This document shows, piece after piece, positions 1 to 7,776 of a stretch of DNA of 10,233 nucleotides. The DNA is from Sedimentisphaerales bacterium. Lineage in GTDB: Bacteria; Planctomycetota; Phycisphaerae; Sedimentisphaerales; SG8-4. The stretch spans positions 1 to 10,233 of the forward strand of contig JAFGCA010000302.1 of NCBI GenBank assembly GCA_016932895.1. The letters are read 5' to 3'. Position 1 is the stretch's first letter; every line of letters begins with the position of its first letter. A model generated the notes under the pieces. That model made no database searches. It worked only from the letters and a program-made list of their open reading frames with translations, and was not told where the DNA came from. The translations under genes were made by a program, and so were the position numbers.

Positions 1-1754
1 GACCAGGGCAGCAGCAGGGCGTCGTGATAGACGAGGTTGAACAGCGGGACGGGGATCCCCATCGCCGGACCGTGGCCGGGATTCGGCTCCAGGGCAAAGG
101 GGCCGTGATGGACGAGGTCGAGGTGGGGCACCGCCCAGTCGGCCGGCTCTTCGGAGCTGACGACCCCGCCGGTCGAGCGGATGAAGTCCAGGCACATGCC
201 GCGATACTTGAGACAGTCGGCGCGCGTCGCGGGGTGCTCGGGGTTGTAGCACTCGTCGGGCGGGACGACGGCGAAGACGTCCAGGTACGCGCCGCGCACT
301 TTGATACCGTGACTCAGCAGCGACGAGTAGTTCTTCTTGACGTGTCCCAGGGCCAGCCGGGAACAAAGGACGGACTGTTTCCCGCCGTACCAGATGCTGT
401 GCATGGGCCGGTTGCCGCTGGGGTCGAGGATTGTGTGTCGCGGGTCGTAGGACCGAGCGTCGAGGTAGTAGTCGCGGTACTGGTCGTGGATGGCGAAGAC
501 GTAACCGAGCTCGTCGCAGGTGTCGGCGAGGCGTTTCATTCCTTCGAAGCCCCCGGCCTCCGGCCCCGGCGGCAGCACGTCGGGATGCAGATTGTCGTAT
601 CCGCGAAAGCCCCATCCGTCGAGGTGGACGTAGGCCCGGTCGACTCCTTTTTCCGCGAGCCGGCGGAGGTGCCGGGCCCGCTCGTCGAACGTCGTGAGCT
701 GGTGATTCTTGGCGGGGTTGTCCTTGTTGTAGTAGTGCGACTCCGGCTGGATGTGCGCGAGGATGTTCGTGTGGACGACGGGGCTGCCGAGCAATTTGCC
801 GACCAGCGGATTGCGCGCGATCTTCTCTTGCAGCGAGACGAAATGACCCGTCTGGCGCACGTGTCGGCGATAGCGCTTGGCCATGCTGACGTAGTCGCCC
901 TTGTCGAAGAAGCAGTAGCGGACACGTCGCGGGTAGCGCATCCGGCCGAGCGAATGCGCCCAGCGCAGTTGCATGCGGGTGGGTCCGCCGGCGGGATGTT
1001 CGAAGCGGCAGCCCGCGTCTTCCGGCGTCTCGATCATCACGAGCAGGGCGGAGCCGTCTTTTTGATGTCCCCACCACGGCATGTACAGGCCGCGACCGTA
1101 GCAAATCGTATCGTACAGCCACACCTTTTTGGGCCAGGCTTTCGGCAGGAGCATGCCCTGCATGAAGGGGACGACCGTGGCGTCGAACGCTTCGGGCGTC
1201 GGCGCCGCGGGCCACGAACACTCCAGAACGCGGGCGTTGTCCTCATGGGCGATCAGCTCGCAGACAAGCTCCTCGTCCCGTCCTTCCAGGCACACGAACA
1301 GATCGACGCGGGCATCGATCTGTTTTGCCTCGTGAGGAAAACCGGCCAGGGCGATCTTGACTCCCGTTTTGAAGCCGGTCTCATAGGGCGCGATCGTTCG
1401 CTCGGCGGCGTCGGCCAGCCGCAGCGAGCAGGGCTTGCCGGAGGTCTCGACCACGAGATCGCCGGCAAAAGAAGCGACCGTCGGCCACGCGCAGTCGCCG
1501 GCGTGGACGTTCATCTGGAGGTCGGACGCGTTGATCTCGACGCGGTTCTTCTGGCCGCGCACGATCCATCTGTCCCCTTCCTGGCGGACCTGGACACGGG
1601 GCTGGCCGTAGTCGTCCTGCGTGACATCCGCCGCGCCGGACGCCGGATGGATCCGACAACACAGGACCGTGAGCAAGGCCGCAACAAGAAGTGGAATTCG
1701 CTTGCGAGCGGTCTCGTTCTGCCGCCAACTCCGTTTGTGCGTTATGTTTCTCAT
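1..1754 (-). CDS. Secreted putative glycoside hydrolase (barrel type, GH101/DUF5696-like), 5' part only
   Basis: The frame is open from an ATG at 1754 to the window edge, giving 584 visible residues; the C-terminus is missing. The start is supported by a GGGAAG ribosome-binding-like stretch about 10 bases upstream and by a signal peptide (basic n-region, core IPLLVAALLTVL, likely cleavage after ASGA near residue 41). Residues about 45-220 look like a beta-sandwich domain. A (beta/alpha)8-type barrel appears to start near residue 325. Strand-end motifs are YVHLDGWGF (D379), GAYLDVFAVVPPDE (D492) and VVSSEEPADW (E535, E536). Such acidic strand ends are where retaining glycosidases carry the nucleophile and the acid/base, so D492 and E535/E536 are candidates by inference. 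I recall similar planctomycete proteins, but the exact family (GH101-like, DUF5696 or other) is uncertain and the substrate unknown. It lies 157 bases downstream of the propeller gene on the same strand and could be co-transcribed with it. Confidence 0.8.
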   Translation of the reverse strand, partial: MRNITHKRSWRQNETARKRIPLLVAALLTVLCCRIHPASGAADVTQDDYGQPRVQVRQEGDRWIVRGQKNRVEINASDLQMNVHAGDCAWPTVASFAGDLVVETSGKPCSLRLADAAERTIAPYETGFKTGVKIALAGFPHEAKQIDARVDLFVCLEGRDEELVCELIAHEDNARVLECSWPAAPTPEAFDATVVPFMQGMLLPKAWPKKVWLYDTICYGRGLYMPWWGHQKDGSALLVMIETPEDAGCRFEHPAGGPTRMQLRWAHSLGRMRYPRRVRYCFFDKGDYVSMAKRYRRHVRQTGHFVSLQEKIARNPLVGKLLGSPVVHTNILAHIQPESHYYNKDNPAKNHQLTTFDERARHLRRLAEKGVDRAYVHLDGWGFRGYDNLHPDVLPPGPEAGGFEGMKRLADTCDELGYVFAIHDQYRDYYLDARSYDPRHTILDPSGNRPMHSIWYGGKQSVLCSRLALGHVKKNYSSLLSHGIKVRGAYLDVFAVVPPDECYNPEHPATRADCLKYRGMCLDFIRSTGGVVSSEEPADWAVPHLDLVHHGPFALEPNPGHGPAMGIPVPLFNLVYHDALLLPW

Positions 1755-1820
1755 CGATTCGATCTTCCCAATTGGCGACACTTGGTTCTCTCAACTGCCG
1801 CGCCGTTCCAAATGCAGGTC

Positions 1821-1890
1821 GTAGGGTCGGTTCTCGACCCACGCTTGACGATCCGCTTGCAGAAACGCGTGGGTCAGGGGCCCACCTTAC
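1821..1890. repeat. Imperfect inverted-repeat element, two hairpins back to back
   Basis: Arm 1 is 1821..1844 and arm 2 is 1867..1890. The reverse complement of arm 2 matches arm 1 at 18 of 24 positions, with an identical GACCCACGC end, and the spacer is 22 bases. Each arm can also fold alone: GGGTCG/CGACCC (1824..1829 with 1835..1840) and GTGGG/CCCAC (1869..1873 with 1881..1885). It fills the gap between two same-strand genes. It resembles REP/MITE-like palindromes dispersed in bacterial genomes, and GTGGGTC-type palindromes seem familiar from planctomycete intergenic DNA, but that is memory and was not checked. There is no transposase and no T-tract, so it is not a classical terminator. Confidence 0.6.
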
Positions 1891-1911
1891 AGTTGCTGCA
1901 AAGGTTCGATT

Positions 1912-4900
1912 CTATTTTGTGTTCTCGGCTCTGATTTCGATGCCGCAGATGATGGTTTCGGTCTCGGGAGCAACGGGGGTCAGCGTGATCGTGATGAACT
2001 CTGCGGCCCGCAGGCCCGCGAACTTTTTCACGATGCCGACGTGGGACGACCGGGCTTCGGCGGCGATGTCGAAGTCCTTCAAGACCGTGATTCCTTCGAT
2101 GGCGACGTCGAAGACGCGCTGCCCCGGCTTCTTGTCGTCGGGCTCGACGAAGTGCAGGTTCACGGCGAACGACCGTTCGTCGCCCGGACCGGCGGTCGGT
2201 CTTGCGTCGCTGGCTTTACGCCTCTTCTCGCCGGGCAGGCCGCAGACGCGGATGCCAATCGACCGGACGCCGCGCAGCCCGGAGGCCTCGACCCATTTCA
2301 GGTTGCCTTGCTTCAAGCGCAGCGAATGTCGTCGGAACCAGGGAGGATTCTCCGGCGTCAGCGTGACATCGAGCTCCGGAGAGCTTCCGCCCACGCCGGG
2401 ATGTTCCAGCCACAGCGTTCCGTTGTCGGCCTTGCGGTCGCCCGGCGCGCCGAAGTTGATGCCCACTCTCTCCACGGGCCCGTTCCCGTCTCCCGGATCG
2501 CTGAACGTCCACATCTCCACGTCCGGCATGTGGATCATCGCCAGCGAGGTCTGGTTCTGGTAGCTGCACGTGCAGGTTTGGGTATAGTCGGGGGCGTTGA
2601 GGACGCCGTCGGCGACGACGAGGTTGGAGGTGCATCCAGACCGGAAGCCGCCGAAGTTGCCGGTGCCGGCGTCGGTGGTCAGGTCGAAGTAGCCGGCGGC
2701 GGCCGAGCGAAAGGTCAGCAGGTTCCGGCTCGCAACACCGGTGCCGCACCCGTAGTTGCGGGAGTATCGCCAGGGAACCTGCTCGGCGGTGAGCGGATGC
2801 TCGTACGTTCGCTGTCGGCCCGTAAGCAGGCTGTAGGCGCTTTCCTGCGTGATGATCATGCCCTCGCGGAGCATACAGGGCCCGGTGTGGTCGATCTGTT
2901 TGTCCCAGAGCAGCTCTCCAGTCCGGGCGCGGAACGTGGCCATCCGGTTGCCGGGCTCCCAGAGCATGTCGCGCGATTTGCGATGGGCCTGAAGGAGAAT
3001 GCCGAACGGCTCGGAGTACGCCAGCCAGCTTCCAAAGGCGCGGTCGCTGTCACTCCAGACGGTTCGCCCGGTGTGAACGTCCAGGGCCAGGAGCTCTGCG
3101 GTGGCGCTGCCGTAGCGACCCGCTTCCTCGTCGCTCTTGCGCACCTGTGGCGGGGGGGCGTCGAGGCAGAAGATCGTGCCGTCACCGGCGACGATGCCGT
3201 TGTGGAGGAATCCATGGCGGGCCTCTCTCGTCCAGAGGCTCTGGCCGGTGTGGCGATTCATCACGACCAGGCGTCGGCTCGCGATCTTGTCGAAGAGGGA
3301 CGCCCACTTGACCGCGTTCTTGCCGTCCCGGTCGAGCCGGCTTGAATGCGGGACAAAGCCCGCGCCGGCAATCAGGTAGTCCCGGTAAATCCCGATGTAT
3401 CCCCAATTCTCCTGCGGATCGCCTTTCTCGCGGGGCAGGGTAAGGACTTTCTCCGTCTCTCCGGTTGCGGCGCTTAGGACGTGACATTCGGTCTCCTGGA
3501 TGACGTAGACTCGCTCGGCCGTGGCGACGAAATTGGTGCCCCGCGCATTGGCGCCGGGAATGTGTTCCTGGTTGTAGCTGAGATCGCGGAAGTCGTGTTT
3601 GTACGAGGCGTTGTAGTAGACGTCGAAGTTGCCCAGTCCCTTCAACGTTCTTTTCCACAGGGTCCTTCCGGTATAGACGTCGCGGGCACTGAGCGAGTCG
3701 ATGCCTTCGATGAACAAGCGGCCGTGCACGACTTGTTCGGGCGGGCCGTGCGCGTGCCGGGGCAAGACGTCGCCGAAGCTCGATTCCTCGCCGAACCAGA
3801 GGATGCCCAGGGGCAGCTTGAGCTGGTCCTGGGAACAGGCGGTGTTGGCGACGTCGCCGTACTGGTGCGTCCAGTCGCCCGCTCCGGGGACGGGGCCGGT
3901 CCGTTCGATGGCCAGAGCGCCCGCCATTTCGCTCACACGAGCCCCGGACAGATTCGCATTGGCCAGATGTTTGCAGAGGGTCACCCGCTGGGGCGCGTCG
4001 GCCGCCACCCAGGCCAGACCGCTGTAGGGCCGAAGCAGATGGTACAGACGTTCGATGGAATCCTGGGTTCCGTCCAGTCCGGCACCGAGGAGGTCCTCGA
4101 CGACCAGCAGGGACGCCAGATAGGGCGGTACGGGCACCGAGCCCAAATCTCCGGGCAGGACGCAGACGCGCGGGCCATAGAGTCCGGCCCGATCCAGCGC
4201 CTCGCGCAGGGCCGCGACGTTCCGCGGGTCCGGCTCGACGACGATGATCCGCAGGGCCGACTGGCGCAGCACTTCGCGCAGCAGGCGGCCGTTCCGCGCC
4301 CCCAGCCAGAGGCAATATCCTTTTGCGTCGCGGCTTTGCTCCAGGATCTGCGCGGCGCGGACGCGATCTGCGGGCCGCGCCGGTCTGAGAGGCCGCTCTT
4401 TGTCTTCGTGATGAACGGGGGACGCCTTCGGCGCGCCGAAGCAGTACAAGCGGCCTTCTTCGGTCACGACAAAGACTCTCTCGTCGCCGGCCAGCATGTT
4501 CCAGACGGTTCCCTGCACCTCGGCCCGCCACACGAGCCGTCCTTCGTGGTTGTCCCGGGGGATTTCGAGGGCGGCGACCGTCCCGTCGCGGCCGCTGGTG
4601 TAAAGGCGCTGGCCGGCTTTGAAATGAACTCGGTCGAGTGCCGGCTCCGTCTCGATCTTCCAGAGAGGACTTGCTTTCAGCCGGGTGGTGACTTTCTTAC
4701 TTTTGGGATCGCGGATCTGCGCCTCGGCCAACGTATAGGCGGCTACGGTGCCCTCTTTCTCGGCACCGACAACGGCGTCGGCGGCCATGACCTGGGCGGC
4801 GATCGTTCCCAGCGCCAGCCCGTCTGCGAGGCGGTAGGCGACCTTGTTGTTGACGAACCATTGCTTCCAGGCGAATGCGGCGTATCCGCCGACGTACTTG

Positions 4901-5790
4901 CCGTAGCTGCGGTCGGACAGGTGATAGTACAGCAGCTTACCCGTGTGGGTATCGAAGCAGGCCGGTATGGTGCGGCTGGTCACCAGGAGCTTCTCTTCGG
5001 TAGCGGCCAGATATCCCTGGGGGGACATGCCTCCAAAGGCGGGGCTGGAATGCTGCTGCTTGATGTAGATGGCGCCGGTGTCGCTGTTTTCCCAGATCAC
5101 GCGGCCGGTTTCGGCGTCGATGGCGTACACGAACACGCCCATGAAGGGCCAGATGCCGGCGGTGCAGTAGATCGTGCCGTCGCGCAAGACCGGCCCGCCT
5201 CGCGCGCACCAGGCGGAGATCAGGCGGCCGTTGCCCAACAGTCTGCGGTCGTCCGGGGCAAGCCGGCGTTTCCACAGGAGCTTTCCCCTTCCGGCCCCCA
5301 GGCAATAGAGGTTCCCGTCGTCGCTGACGAAGTAGACCTTATCCTGCGAGGCGATGGGTGCGAACCGGACGGGCCCGTCGCAGTAGAAGTGCCAGTTCTC
5401 CCGGCCGGTGCGCGTGTCGTAGGCTGTGACCTTGTCGCTCGCCATCGAGCCGACGAAGATCTGTCGACCCATCACCACCGGCTCATAGGACCGGTCGAAC
5501 TGGAGCTTGTATTGTTCCGGGCGCCAGGCGGGCGCCGGTGGGGGCAGTTGACGCACCCACTGGAGGCCGAGCTTTTCCGGCAGACGGCCCGGATAGTCCG
5601 CGCTGCGAGCGGCGTCGTACCGCCACATAGGCCAGTCGTTGCTGACCGGCTCGGCCGCGGGGCCTTTGCCCAACGCTGACGGCCAGACCATCAGCGCGAC
5701 TGCCACGGTGACGCAGGCGAGCGCTGCGGCCAGCGCCGCGCGTCGAAGCAGGCGGCTGCTCATCGGGGCCCGATTCAATTTCTTCGGCAC
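1912..5790 (-). CDS. Exported PQQ-type beta-propeller protein with embedded methyltransferase-like domain and C-terminal malectin-like domain
   Basis: This is a 1292-residue protein. GTG at 5790 is the preferred start because GGAGG (5796..5800) lies five bases before it. The in-frame ATG at 5802 overlaps that site and the ATG at 5763 has no site. Order, numbered from the GTG: signal or anchor segment about 13-38; first propeller about 50-450, with blades such as TAYDTRTGRENW and YAIDAETGRVIW; a Rossmann-like domain about 471-631, with CLWLGARNGRLL (glycine-rich loop) then IIVVEPDP (acidic residue ending strand 2), as in class I SAM methyltransferases; second propeller about 638-1095, ending in a cysteine-rich motif (C1015, C1053, C1073, C1075); malectin-like domain about 1110-1292, with NLHFVEPDD and RVFDVAIEG. 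Both propellers use the W-docking blades of PQQ/BamB-like proteins, and cofactor binding is unproven. The export signal places the methyltransferase-like fold outside the cytoplasm, where SAM is not expected, so it may be a degenerate binding domain. A structural or carbohydrate-binding envelope role is inference. Confidence 0.88.
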   Translation of the reverse strand: MPKKLNRAPMSSRLLRRAALAAALACVTVAVALMVWPSALGKGPAAEPVSNDWPMWRYDAARSADYPGRLPEKLGLQWVRQLPPPAPAWRPEQYKLQFDRSYEPVVMGRQIFVGSMASDKVTAYDTRTGRENWHFYCDGPVRFAPIASQDKVYFVSDDGNLYCLGAGRGKLLWKRRLAPDDRRLLGNGRLISAWCARGGPVLRDGTIYCTAGIWPFMGVFVYAIDAETGRVIWENSDTGAIYIKQQHSSPAFGGMSPQGYLAATEEKLLVTSRTIPACFDTHTGKLLYYHLSDRSYGKYVGGYAAFAWKQWFVNNKVAYRLADGLALGTIAAQVMAADAVVGAEKEGTVAAYTLAEAQIRDPKSKKVTTRLKASPLWKIETEPALDRVHFKAGQRLYTSGRDGTVAALEIPRDNHEGRLVWRAEVQGTVWNMLAGDERVFVVTEEGRLYCFGAPKASPVHHEDKERPLRPARPADRVRAAQILEQSRDAKGYCLWLGARNGRLLREVLRQSALRIIVVEPDPRNVAALREALDRAGLYGPRVCVLPGDLGSVPVPPYLASLLVVEDLLGAGLDGTQDSIERLYHLLRPYSGLAWVAADAPQRVTLCKHLANANLSGARVSEMAGALAIERTGPVPGAGDWTHQYGDVANTACSQDQLKLPLGILWFGEESSFGDVLPRHAHGPPEQVVHGRLFIEGIDSLSARDVYTGRTLWKRTLKGLGNFDVYYNASYKHDFRDLSYNQEHIPGANARGTNFVATAERVYVIQETECHVLSAATGETEKVLTLPREKGDPQENWGYIGIYRDYLIAGAGFVPHSSRLDRDGKNAVKWASLFDKIASRRLVVMNRHTGQSLWTREARHGFLHNGIVAGDGTIFCLDAPPPQVRKSDEEAGRYGSATAELLALDVHTGRTVWSDSDRAFGSWLAYSEPFGILLQAHRKSRDMLWEPGNRMATFRARTGELLWDKQIDHTGPCMLREGMIITQESAYSLLTGRQRTYEHPLTAEQVPWRYSRNYGCGTGVASRNLLTFRSAAAGYFDLTTDAGTGNFGGFRSGCTSNLVVADGVLNAPDYTQTCTCSYQNQTSLAMIHMPDVEMWTFSDPGDGNGPVERVGINFGAPGDRKADNGTLWLEHPGVGGSSPELDVTLTPENPPWFRRHSLRLKQGNLKWVEASGLRGVRSIGIRVCGLPGEKRRKASDARPTAGPGDERSFAVNLHFVEPDDKKPGQRVFDVAIEGITVLKDFDIAAEARSSHVGIVKKFAGLRAAEFITITLTPVAPETETIICGIEIRAENTK

Positions 5791-5795
5791 GGATA

Positions 5796-5800
5796 CCTCC
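5796..5800 (-). promoter_or_regulatory. Ribosome-binding site fixing the GTG start of the propeller gene
   Basis: The minus strand reads GGAGG, five bases before the GTG at 5790. The upstream ATG at 5802 shares its G with this motif and has only a C-rich stretch before it, so the GTG is the better start. Confidence 0.65.
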
Positions 5801-5943
5801 ATTGCGGGGGGCGCTTTGCCACACGGGGACGCGAACCGCGTGTTTCTTCATGTGTCAAGCATAACGGATTTGTTCTCGACAAGCCAGCGCCATCCGCGTT
5901 CGAGGCGCCACAGGACCGGCCCGCGCATTCGCTCAAAAGGGTC

Positions 5944-5972
5944 TTGTGATAGGGTGGGCCGCGCGGTAGACT
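5944..5972 (+). promoter_or_regulatory. Weak candidate promoter for the radical SAM gene
   Basis: TTGTGA (5944..5949) and TAGACT (5967..5972) are separated by exactly 17 bases. Each box matches the sigma-70 consensus at four of six positions. It would give a leader of about 170 bases. Matches this weak occur by chance. Confidence 0.22.
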
Positions 5973-6080
5973 GAAGCGATATAGAGTCGAAATGATGGCG
6001 CAGTGATTTGTTGAGAACGCCGAATTCGCCGCACGTGATTTGACCTCCCAACCCCTCGCCACCGTCATTTCTGCAGTCGC

Positions 6081-6099
6081 GAACCTTGCAACGAGGTTC
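6081..6099 (+). other. Hairpin in the leader of the radical SAM gene
   Basis: A perfect 6-base inverted repeat, GAACCT/AGGTTC, with a 7-base loop lies 49 bases before the start codon. It has no T-tract and does not cover the ribosome-binding site, so a regulatory role is speculative. Confidence 0.3.
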
Positions 6100-6147
6100 C
6101 TTTGCACGCACGAAATGCTGCTGAGAGCATCAGAAAGGGGACACGTA

Positions 6148-7731
6148 ATGGCAGAGGCACTGAATCGAAGACGCAGATTGCGAATCGTGGTACCGGCATA
6201 TCCGGCCTTCAACATATACTCTCGCATCGCCAAGAGAACCACGGCCCTCGGGCCCGTATGCGTGGCCAGCGCCGTCCACGAGATCGACAGGTGGGATGCC
6301 GAGGTGATCGACGAGAACAACCTGGGGCGGTACGGCCCGAGGGGCGCTACCGGCGGCGCCGATCATCGACTCTTGCAGGAGCAGCGACCGGCGGACGTCG
6401 TCGGTTTCTACGGGGGCCTGACCAGCACGATCCCGAGACTGTATGAAGTGGCCCGTCTCTACCAGAAGATGGGTGTCGTCACGGTCGCCGGAGGGCAGCA
6501 TTTTGCCGGCCCCAACGTCGCTGAAGCCCTGTCAAGCGGCGTCGACTACGTCGTTTTCGGCGAGGGCGAGCAGACCATCCGGGATCTGTTGGAGGTGGTG
6601 CAGGGCCGGCGGGACGCGCGTGAGGTGGCGGGGATTGCCTATCTGGACAAGGGGCGGGTGGTCTGTACGGCCGACCGGGAACCGCTGACGGAGTTCGAGA
6701 AATACCCGTTCCCGGATTTCTCCCTCGTTCGCTATGCCAAGATCACGCTGTACCCGGTCGAGAGGATTCGCGGCTGCGGGATGCACTGCGAGTTTTGCAC
6801 GGTCAGGGGTACGCCTCGTTGCGCCCCGGCCGAGCGGTTGCTTGGGAACATCAGCTATCTCGTCGAGACGCGCAACGCCAGCCATTTCTTCGTCGTCGAC
6901 GACCTGTTCGGCCAGCAGCGGGACGAGACCGTGCGGTTTTGTCGCATGCTGCGGCAGTACCAGGAGCAGATCGGCAGGCGCCTGGTGACGACCGTTCAGA
7001 TCCGCCTGGACAAGGCGCGCGACACCGAATTGCTTGCGGCCATGCAGGAAGCGGGAATCCAGCACGTGGCCATCGGCATCGAGTCGCCCATCGACGAAGA
7101 GCTGGAGGCCATGAACAAGCACGTCCGGTCCGAAGAGATGCTCTCGCTCGTCCGGGTCTTCCACCGTTTCGGGTTCTGGGTGCACGGGATGTTCATCTTC
7201 GGTTATCCCGCGGCGTCCGAGACCGGAGTGGCAATGCCTGCGAGCGAGCGGGCCAGACGATTCCGGCGTTTCATTCGCAAGGCCAGGATCGACACCATCC
7301 AGGTCCTGCTGCCCGTGCCGTTGCCGGGCACGCAACTGCGGGCCCGACTCGAACGGCAAAACCGCGTGTACCCCACGCGGGACGTGGGCTGGGAATACTA
7401 TGACGGCAACTTTCCCCTGTTCGAGCCCGATGCGCCCATGACCGCGCCGGAGATGCAGCGTGCGGTCAAGCGGATTATGAGGTGGTTCTATCGGTTTCAG
7501 TACATGTTCTTCGTGGTCGTCAGCATTCTCTCTTTCCCGGCCCTGGCGCTGTCGCTGCATCGCCTGCGGCTGGGCTGGCAGAAGTGGTACCGGCGCTGGC
7601 AGAGTCGCCTCATTCGCTTCGGGGGCTGGATCACGATACGCAAGTGGACGTCCGAGTTCAGGAAGAGCGATTTCCTGCAGAAGCTCCAGCGCGCACGAAA
7701 GCGGTTGGGCGCCGTCGGCCCCAACGGATAG
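6148..7731 (+). CDS. B12-binding-type radical SAM protein with C-terminal membrane segment
   Basis: The protein has 527 residues. ATG at 6148 is chosen because GAAAGGGG ends seven bases upstream and the conserved domain starts at residue 11; an open frame continues upstream to an ATG at 6040 but that part has no family-like features. Residues about 11-160 form the N-terminal B12-binding-like Rossmann domain (LRIVVPAYPAF, VVGFYGG, VTVAGGQHFAG, YVVFGEGEQT). The DxHxxG cobalamin-ligand motif is absent. The radical SAM core begins at the CxxxCxxC cluster (C210, C214, C217) that binds a 4Fe-4S cluster and SAM; later core motifs are FFVVDDLFG, VAIGIES and MFIFGYP. A hydrophobic helix at about 453-470 and a very basic tail (about 471-520) suggest a membrane-associated C-terminus facing the cytoplasm. 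The family includes enzymes modifying lipids, hopanoids, tetrapyrroles and natural products; the substrate here cannot be told. It is divergent from the propeller gene and has no obvious operon partner. Confidence 0.9.
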   Translation: MAEALNRRRRLRIVVPAYPAFNIYSRIAKRTTALGPVCVASAVHEIDRWDAEVIDENNLGRYGPRGATGGADHRLLQEQRPADVVGFYGGLTSTIPRLYEVARLYQKMGVVTVAGGQHFAGPNVAEALSSGVDYVVFGEGEQTIRDLLEVVQGRRDAREVAGIAYLDKGRVVCTADREPLTEFEKYPFPDFSLVRYAKITLYPVERIRGCGMHCEFCTVRGTPRCAPAERLLGNISYLVETRNASHFFVVDDLFGQQRDETVRFCRMLRQYQEQIGRRLVTTVQIRLDKARDTELLAAMQEAGIQHVAIGIESPIDEELEAMNKHVRSEEMLSLVRVFHRFGFWVHGMFIFGYPAASETGVAMPASERARRFRRFIRKARIDTIQVLLPVPLPGTQLRARLERQNRVYPTRDVGWEYYDGNFPLFEPDAPMTAPEMQRAVKRIMRWFYRFQYMFFVVVSILSFPALALSLHRLRLGWQKWYRRWQSRLIRFGGWITIRKWTSEFRKSDFLQKLQRARKRLGAVGPNG

Positions 7732-7776
7732 GCCGTTCGCACGGTCCTGCGGCTCTCTTGTGGATTTCGACAAGAG
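7731..7776 (+). terminator. Pair of hairpins after the radical SAM stop, weak terminator candidate
   Basis: A 6-bp stem (7731..7736 with 7741..7746, one GU pair, TCGC loop) overlaps the last base of the TAG stop. A second 7-bp stem, CTCTTGT/ACAAGAG (7755..7761 with 7770..7776), follows. Neither has a T-tract, so efficient intrinsic termination is doubtful. They may instead protect the 3' end. Confidence 0.3.

Larger units (their letters stand above)
5803..6147. promoter_or_regulatory. Divergent intergenic region between the propeller and radical SAM genes
   Basis: About 345 bases hold no credible gene; a frame of 181 codons crossing it on the minus strand lacks any domain-like features. The region must contain the promoters of both flanking divergent genes. 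On the minus strand there is a perfect TTGACA (5853..5858), but no good -10 box lies at 16-18 bases. On the plus strand a TTGTGA/TAGACT pair is possible (listed separately). A GAACCT/AGGTTC hairpin lies at 6081..6099 in the likely leader of the radical SAM gene. Confidence 0.5.

Noticed and set aside
1381..1842. 153-codon minus-strand open frame near the hydrolase start
   Set aside because: Wrong frame relative to the signal peptide and hydrolase motifs; Arg-rich shadow translation.
24..1934. 636-codon plus-strand open frame
   Set aside because: It is antisense to the glycoside hydrolase gene, whose minus-strand frame has a signal peptide and barrel motifs. The plus-strand translation is a run of Val/Arg/Gly/Asp-rich sequence without domain features.
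2041..3345. 434-codon plus-strand open frame
   Set aside because: Antisense to the second propeller and malectin-like part, with no ribosome-binding site or recognisable domain.
3182..4531. 449-codon minus-strand open frame
   Set aside because: Out-of-frame shadow of the propeller gene; extremely Arg/Pro/Ala-rich.
3481..5679. 732-codon plus-strand open frame
   Set aside because: It lies wholly antisense to the propeller gene. Its length comes from GC-rich codon use on the opposite strand.
5760..5802. Lipoprotein or Tat signal in the propeller protein
   Set aside because: ALAC is a poor lipobox followed by more hydrophobic residues, and RLLRRAAL does not match the twin-arginine consensus.
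5830..5858. TTGACA on the minus strand as propeller-gene promoter
   Set aside because: The -35 box is perfect, but the base run at 17-base spacing is TTCGCG, which is not a -10 box. Not called as a promoter.
5775..6320. 181-codon minus-strand open frame across the divergent gap
   Set aside because: It overlaps both real gene starts, has no ribosome-binding site and no family-like features.
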